Assembly (NCBI GenBank): GCA_025356475.1
Contig: JANXSX010000159.1
Coordinates: 1 to 54,299, forward strand
Direction of reading: 5' to 3'
DNA length: 54,299 bases
Source: Isosphaeraceae bacterium
Lineage (GTDB): Bacteria > Planctomycetota > Planctomycetia > Isosphaerales > Isosphaeraceae
Shown: piece by piece, positions 50,623 through 54,299 of the stretch
Position numbering within the stretch: the stretch's first letter is position 1
Layout of the letters: each line of letters opens with the position of its first letter
Notes under the pieces: generated by a model
Database searches by the model: none
What the model was told of the DNA's origin: nothing
What the model saw: the letters and a program-made list of their open reading frames with translations, nothing else
Program-made: the position numbers and the translations under genes

Positions 50623-52842
50623 ATGCCGCCACCTATCAAGCTTCTAGAAAGAGAAAAACCCTTCTTCGAGAAGGGCTTCGAGCGGAAGCTTCTCGCTCGC
50701 TGGGACGAGGCATGGGCGAAGCTTTCGCTGCCCGCACGTCGCTTGTTCTTGGATGAAATCCGCAGTCCAGTTCGGAGCGAGAAGGGCATTCTCGGTCAGC
50801 CGAGCATCGCCGTTGACAGCGTTCCTGCCGAACCGCTCGAAGAGTTGCGTAAAGCCCAATTCGTGGTGATGAACGAATTGGTCAAGGGCAAGGGGGTGCG
50901 CGTTTTCGCGAACCCCGATGTGTACGACTTTGCAGCACGAGCACGCTGCCTGCGTGCTTCTCGGCTGTTCAGCATCGCTGCCGAGACTGACGCACTCGAG
51001 CGATACGTGAAGTGGACCTGCTTCGAATCCCAGCTTCAGAATTGGATTGTGAAGATCCTCTACAACCGAGGGGCGGACGGTGTTCTGGGATCGGCCAGCT
51101 CGTATTTCGGCTTGATCAAGGGCTACCGCTGGCTGGATTGGGTCGTCGATGAGCTTGATTTGCCCCGGGCACGTCAATTGATGGATCATCTGATCGAAGC
51201 CAAAGCCCCGGTGCCGATTACGCGATTCTTGGCCGGGGTGACAGGTGCTGAGGGGACAAAGCGATCGACCCTTGACTCTCTCATAGGTCACCTAGCGATC
51301 TTCGAGGATTTTGATCCCGAGACGTTCGACATTGTGGTTGATCTCCTACCCTCGGTCAGGCAGGGAATGGCGGTAGCTCAGAAAGCGAAGGTGCTCCCGA
51401 ACCTCACCGTCATGGATGTGCTGAAGGAGCTTGGACCGACCGAAGGGATCTTCCTGTCCGACATGAGAGCTTTTCTGCTTGAACTCGCATCCGAACCGAT
51501 GCGGCTCAAACAGGATGAGTCGCCATTCGCCAAAGAACTCGAACGCTTTGTCACCGCATTCGATCCGCTTCCTGCGTGGCTCGATCGGCTTCTCCAATTC
51601 AAAGAGGGCATCATCGATCGTATCGATGTCACCTTCGGACTGGCGGAAGACCTTGAGCTGGCAAAGGTTCACACGGAGGGCAAGCTCATTCAGCTTCGCC
51701 TGACGCCCGAAGGGAAAAAGTGGCTTGGGTTGGACCCAGTCGCTCAACACAAGTTCGTTTGTAAACTCTACAGGGAAGAGCCTGATGAGACTGATCTTTA
51801 TTTGCGTGTCGGGGTATCACGTTTCGGTATTTACAATTATGACGGATACGAAGACCCGAGTGGAAGTGGGGATGGCATCTTTCTCGGTTCGGACATCTCA
51901 GCAGTCATCCGAGATAAGCCCAAAACGGTCCACTCTGTTCGCGAAGTGAAACTGAAAGATAGACTCTCCCTCCGGAGATCGATCGATCGCGTCTTCTCGA
52001 CCATCCCGGTCGGTGTTTACCATACCCTGAGCTCGATCATCGAACGTCTCTCTCATCCCGACATGAACCCTTTACACTTGGGCGTCAACCCTGAGAAAGT
52101 TGTCGTCTTTTTCGGATATCGCAAGCTTCCCATGCTCGAGGAAGAACGACGTGCCGTAACACGTGGATTTTTGACAATTATGATCATGTGTAGATTCGTG
52201 ACCCTTGGTGGCTATCAAGTCGCTGTGGGTAAGAACGACGAAGTCTGCGTCGCTCGGACGCCGTGGTATGACGCCTATTTCGGTCGCGACGTTGTGATCA
52301 AAGACCTCAATCATGCTCACGCGATCGCCGGGTCGAGTCGTGTGGTGGTCCAGCCTGACTTCAGCATTGTGGTCATCGGTCTCAACCCTCTCCCCCTTGC
52401 CGAACTTGCCCCATTCTGTGAGCGAATGACAAAAGGGGGCGGTCAGGGGGCGGTCATTCTCAAGCTGACGCGTGAATCCGTTCTCAAGGCGATCAGCCAT
52501 GGAATGACTTCCGAGGAAATCCTCGCCAGACTTGACAAGCACGCCGGCTCGGCCTTGCCCGCGAATGTGAGACGTGAGGCTGAGGAGTGGTCACGCTGGG
52601 CTCGCAAGGTCCAGCTTGAGACTCTAATCGTGCTGCGGTGCCCCGACAAGGCAACCGCAGACCGGGTCGTTTCTGCCTTCAAAGCCAAAGTTGAGCGGAT
52701 TAGCGATACCTTGGTTGGGGTTACGACCGACCAGGTCAGTTCGGCGAATCGGACCAAGCTCCAGATTCAAGGCTTGTTCATCGAAGGTCAACTTCCCGCG
52801 AAACCAAAACTGACCAAGGCCAAGCCGAGAGACTATTGGTGA
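50623..52842 (+). CDS. Large protein with XPB-like (Helicase_C_3) domain but no helicase motor
   Basis: This 739-residue protein starts at ATG 50623 with GAGGA nearby. The N-terminal 550 residues are mostly helical and unfamiliar. At about 570-680 lies a domain that resembles Helicase_C_3, the XPB/Rad25 N-terminal DNA-damage-recognition type: RVVVQPDFSIVVIG, KLTRESVLKAISHGMTSEEIL, and LPANVRREAEEWSRWARKVQ. Walker A and DEAH motifs are absent, so it is not a helicase by itself. It could guide a separate helicase or bind DNA. No signal peptide or membrane segment is seen. No nuclease or helicase gene lies beside it. Domain call is by eye and moderately sure. Confidence 0.8.
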   Translation: MPPPIKLLEREKPFFEKGFERKLLARWDEAWAKLSLPARRLFLDEIRSPVRSEKGILGQPSIAVDSVPAEPLEELRKAQFVVMNELVKGKGVRVFANPDVYDFAARARCLRASRLFSIAAETDALERYVKWTCFESQLQNWIVKILYNRGADGVLGSASSYFGLIKGYRWLDWVVDELDLPRARQLMDHLIEAKAPVPITRFLAGVTGAEGTKRSTLDSLIGHLAIFEDFDPETFDIVVDLLPSVRQGMAVAQKAKVLPNLTVMDVLKELGPTEGIFLSDMRAFLLELASEPMRLKQDESPFAKELERFVTAFDPLPAWLDRLLQFKEGIIDRIDVTFGLAEDLELAKVHTEGKLIQLRLTPEGKKWLGLDPVAQHKFVCKLYREEPDETDLYLRVGVSRFGIYNYDGYEDPSGSGDGIFLGSDISAVIRDKPKTVHSVREVKLKDRLSLRRSIDRVFSTIPVGVYHTLSSIIERLSHPDMNPLHLGVNPEKVVVFFGYRKLPMLEEERRAVTRGFLTIMIMCRFVTLGGYQVAVGKNDEVCVARTPWYDAYFGRDVVIKDLNHAHAIAGSSRVVVQPDFSIVVIGLNPLPLAELAPFCERMTKGGGQGAVILKLTRESVLKAISHGMTSEEILARLDKHAGSALPANVRREAEEWSRWARKVQLETLIVLRCPDKATADRVVSAFKAKVERISDTLVGVTTDQVSSANRTKLQIQGLFIEGQLPAKPKLTKAKPRDYW

Positions 52843-52965
52843 GCCATTCGGTTCGCCTCCGCCCAAACAAACGACCTCGCCTCTCGAAGATGGCACCTCT
52901 CCGCGAAGTGTGACGGCTACTACGACTCCGTCGTCGAGATCGATCGCAATCTCGTTGAGAATTTG

Positions 52966-52995
52966 TTGTGATGTGACCCTTAACTATGTTAAAAT
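52966..52995 (+). promoter_or_regulatory. Candidate promoter for the PEP-CTERM gene
   Basis: TTGTGA at 52966-52971 (four of six -35 bases) and TAAAAT at 52990-52995 (five of six -10 bases) are separated by 18 bases. They lie about 78 bases before the start codon in an A/T-rich stretch. Assignment rests on consensus only. Confidence 0.35.
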
Positions 52996-53072
52996 AAAGA
53001 GGTCGATTGGGCAGGATCAGGCTCAATTGCCTTTTGTAAAACATGAAGCAATGAGCATTTGAAGAGAAATCG

Positions 53073-53993
53073 ATGAAATTACTTCAACACATTCACCTCG
53101 TCTTCCCTGCGATCGCCATTGGGGCGTTGCTCTTGCCACAGCGCCCAGCATCTGCCGATATTCTCTATGCGACGGATCAGAATGGCGGTCGGATCGTGAG
53201 CGTCGACACAAATACAAATATTGTGACGACACTTGCGAATGTCCCTTCACCAGACAGCCTGGTGTTCGACAATCTCGGTCGGATCGTCTACACGTCCTTC
53301 AACAGCGGTCAGCTTCGTCGATATGATCTGCGCACATCAACCGACACGTTGATCGCGGCTGGGTTCGCTAACCCTGTCGATCTTACGCTTGAGCCGGGAC
53401 GCAACACCGTTCTGGTGGCTGAGCAGTCTGGGAACAAGATTGATCGTGTCGATCTTTCCACAGGTGTCGTGAGCATCTTCAAGACCACGACGGGACCAAC
53501 GAACGGCCTCACCTACGATAATCAGGGAAGGCTGTTTGCAACCACATCGTTGACGACCCTTTCCCAAATCGACCCAACCTCAGGGGTGATTCTGCAATCG
53601 ACGTCCCTCTCTCCGGACATTGACGGCGTCACTTTCGATAGTTTCACGGGGCGACTCTACGTAGCGACCCAGGGCGGGAGCGTAATTCTCTCGTATAACC
53701 CTAATTCGCTCTCCAGTGGAGGAGCATTCGTGACCTCCGTCCCCAATCCCGACGGTCTGGTTTCGGATGGAATCGGGAACCTCTACATCGCGTCTCGTGG
53801 TGATTTTCACATTTATCAGTACCACTTCGCGACATCAACGCTCACCCGAGGAGCGTTTGTCTCAGGTCTGGACGATCTCGCCCCCGCCTCGGGCCTGGGC
53901 GCGATCCCGGAGCCAAGTTCCCTGATCCTGATGGGCCTTGGAGTGGTGGGACTCCTTGCAACCCAGCACAAGCGGATGTGCTGGTTCCGTTAA
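53073..53993 (+). CDS. PEP-CTERM beta-propeller protein (NHL/SMP-30-like)
   Basis: This 306-residue protein has a signal peptide (LVFPAIAIGALLLPQRPASA) and a six- or seven-bladed propeller body: ILYATDQNGGRIVSVDTNT, PDSLVFDNLGRIVYTS, TNGLTYDNQGRLFATT and PDGLVSDGIGNLYIASRG. These are NHL/SMP-30-like blades. The C-terminal sorting signal is clear: IPEPSSLILMGLGVVGLLAT followed by QHKRMCWFR. PEP-CTERM proteins are cut and anchored or released by exosortase (EpsH/XrtA-type), which is not in the window. Function of the propeller is unknown; it may bind a ligand at the surface or in matrix. Confidence 0.9.
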   Translation: MKLLQHIHLVFPAIAIGALLLPQRPASADILYATDQNGGRIVSVDTNTNIVTTLANVPSPDSLVFDNLGRIVYTSFNSGQLRRYDLRTSTDTLIAAGFANPVDLTLEPGRNTVLVAEQSGNKIDRVDLSTGVVSIFKTTTGPTNGLTYDNQGRLFATTSLTTLSQIDPTSGVILQSTSLSPDIDGVTFDSFTGRLYVATQGGSVILSYNPNSLSSGGAFVTSVPNPDGLVSDGIGNLYIASRGDFHIYQYHFATSTLTRGAFVSGLDDLAPASGLGAIPEPSSLILMGLGVVGLLATQHKRMCWFR

Positions 53994-54118
53994 TTCCGAC
54001 TCGCTCACGCGGTTGGAGACGCCCTGTCGATCCGCTGGACCCGGGGCGCATCGTCGCCCGAGAACGGCCCCACACCGTCAACTATCTACCGAATTGTCAA
54101 AGAGCCTGCGGCCAAAAT

Positions 54119-54299
54119 CTACAAAAGCGGCGAGGCGACCGGGGCCTCTTCAGCGTCTGCGGAAACATTCGAGGCGGAGGAATCGCTCGGTTTCGTTTCA
54201 ACTTCAGGCTCTTCTTTCGTGGCCAGCAGCCGTTCCTTTTCTAGGACGCGAATGCGTCGCTCGCAGCTTGCGATCTCGCGTTCGGTCTTGCTTAGGAAC
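54119..54299 (-). CDS. C-terminal end of a gene cut by the window edge
   Basis: On the minus strand a frame is open from base 54298 to TAG at 54121-54119, giving the last 59 residues of a protein. It begins with a helical, charged stretch with coiled-coil character (FLSKTEREIASCERRIRVLE) and ends in an acidic, Ser/Ala-rich tail (EEPEVETKPSDSSAS, then VASPLL). The rest lies outside the window. The family cannot be named from this tail. It converges on the PEP-CTERM gene. Confidence 0.6.
   Translation of the reverse strand, partial: FLSKTEREIASCERRIRVLEKERLLATKEEPEVETKPSDSSASNVSADAEEAPVASPLL

Noticed and set aside
1-54299. CRISPR array, insertion sequence, prophage or toxin-antitoxin pair
   Set aside because: No regularly spaced repeats, transposase, integrase, phage structural genes or toxin-antitoxin motifs were seen on either strand.

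Overview
The window is a chromosomal segment of a planctomycete. Evidence for this is the set of families that are typical of the phylum: a DUF1549/DUF1553 protein with a planctomycete cytochrome motif next to a Tat-exported DUF1501 protein, a 1109-residue PVC-type CxxCH protein, two Tat-exported Gfo/Idh/MocA oxidoreductases, a DUF1080 protein, an ECF sigma factor fused to a membrane anchor and outer domain, a large membrane-bound Ser/Thr kinase, an LEGRQMLSG-type N-terminal surface signal and a PEP-CTERM protein. The combination suggests the Isosphaeraceae/Gemmatales side of the phylum, but this is inference. No phage, insertion sequence, integrase or CRISPR array was seen.

Layout. 1-13.6 kb is mostly core metabolism and envelope: a truncated unknown gene at the left edge, an ArnT-like membrane glycosyltransferase, a minus-strand run asd > dinB-like > truA > GT4, purD on the plus strand with a strong terminator, an LEGRQMLSG surface protein, a small HTH protein, a YihY/BrkB membrane protein, a small membrane protein and an orphan TolC-type protein. 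A tRNA-Ala(CGC) gene follows. 14.3-31.3 kb is rich in exported catabolic proteins: a zinc metallopeptidase and a beta-propeller glycosidase-like protein in tandem, an oxidoreductase, a GH-A-like enzyme followed by an alpha/beta hydrolase, a GT28-type lipid glycosyltransferase, the DUF1549/DUF1501 pair, a second oxidoreductase, the ECF sigma factor and a DUF1080 protein.

31.4-38 kb holds a TraR/DksA-like gene coupled to lspA, an SDR epimerase, a DJ-1/PfpI protein, the membrane kinase and a macro-domain protein. 38-46 kb holds xylA, a CBM9-like protein, a TlpA-like thioredoxin, and a nucleotide-sugar/polysaccharide group (epimerase, then fucose-synthase-like SDR coupled to a WcaI-like GT4), then a cupin. 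46-54 kb holds an exported protein with an odd C-terminal anchor, the PVC-type CxxCH protein with its terminator, a standalone protein with an XPB-like (Helicase_C_3) domain, a PEP-CTERM beta-propeller and the C-terminal end of a truncated gene.

The genes suggest a polymer-degrading heterotroph: exported sugar-active enzymes, oxidoreductases and cytochrome-type proteins act outside or in the periplasm, xylose isomerase acts in the cytoplasm, and glycosyltransferases build the envelope. I do not see one compact new multi-gene system. The best leads are single proteins with altered key parts: a kinase with NLG in place of DFG, a macro protein with its NAAN loop replaced, an ECF sigma factor cut short by an in-frame TAG, a PurD with about 65 extra residues and a helicase-less XPB-like protein.
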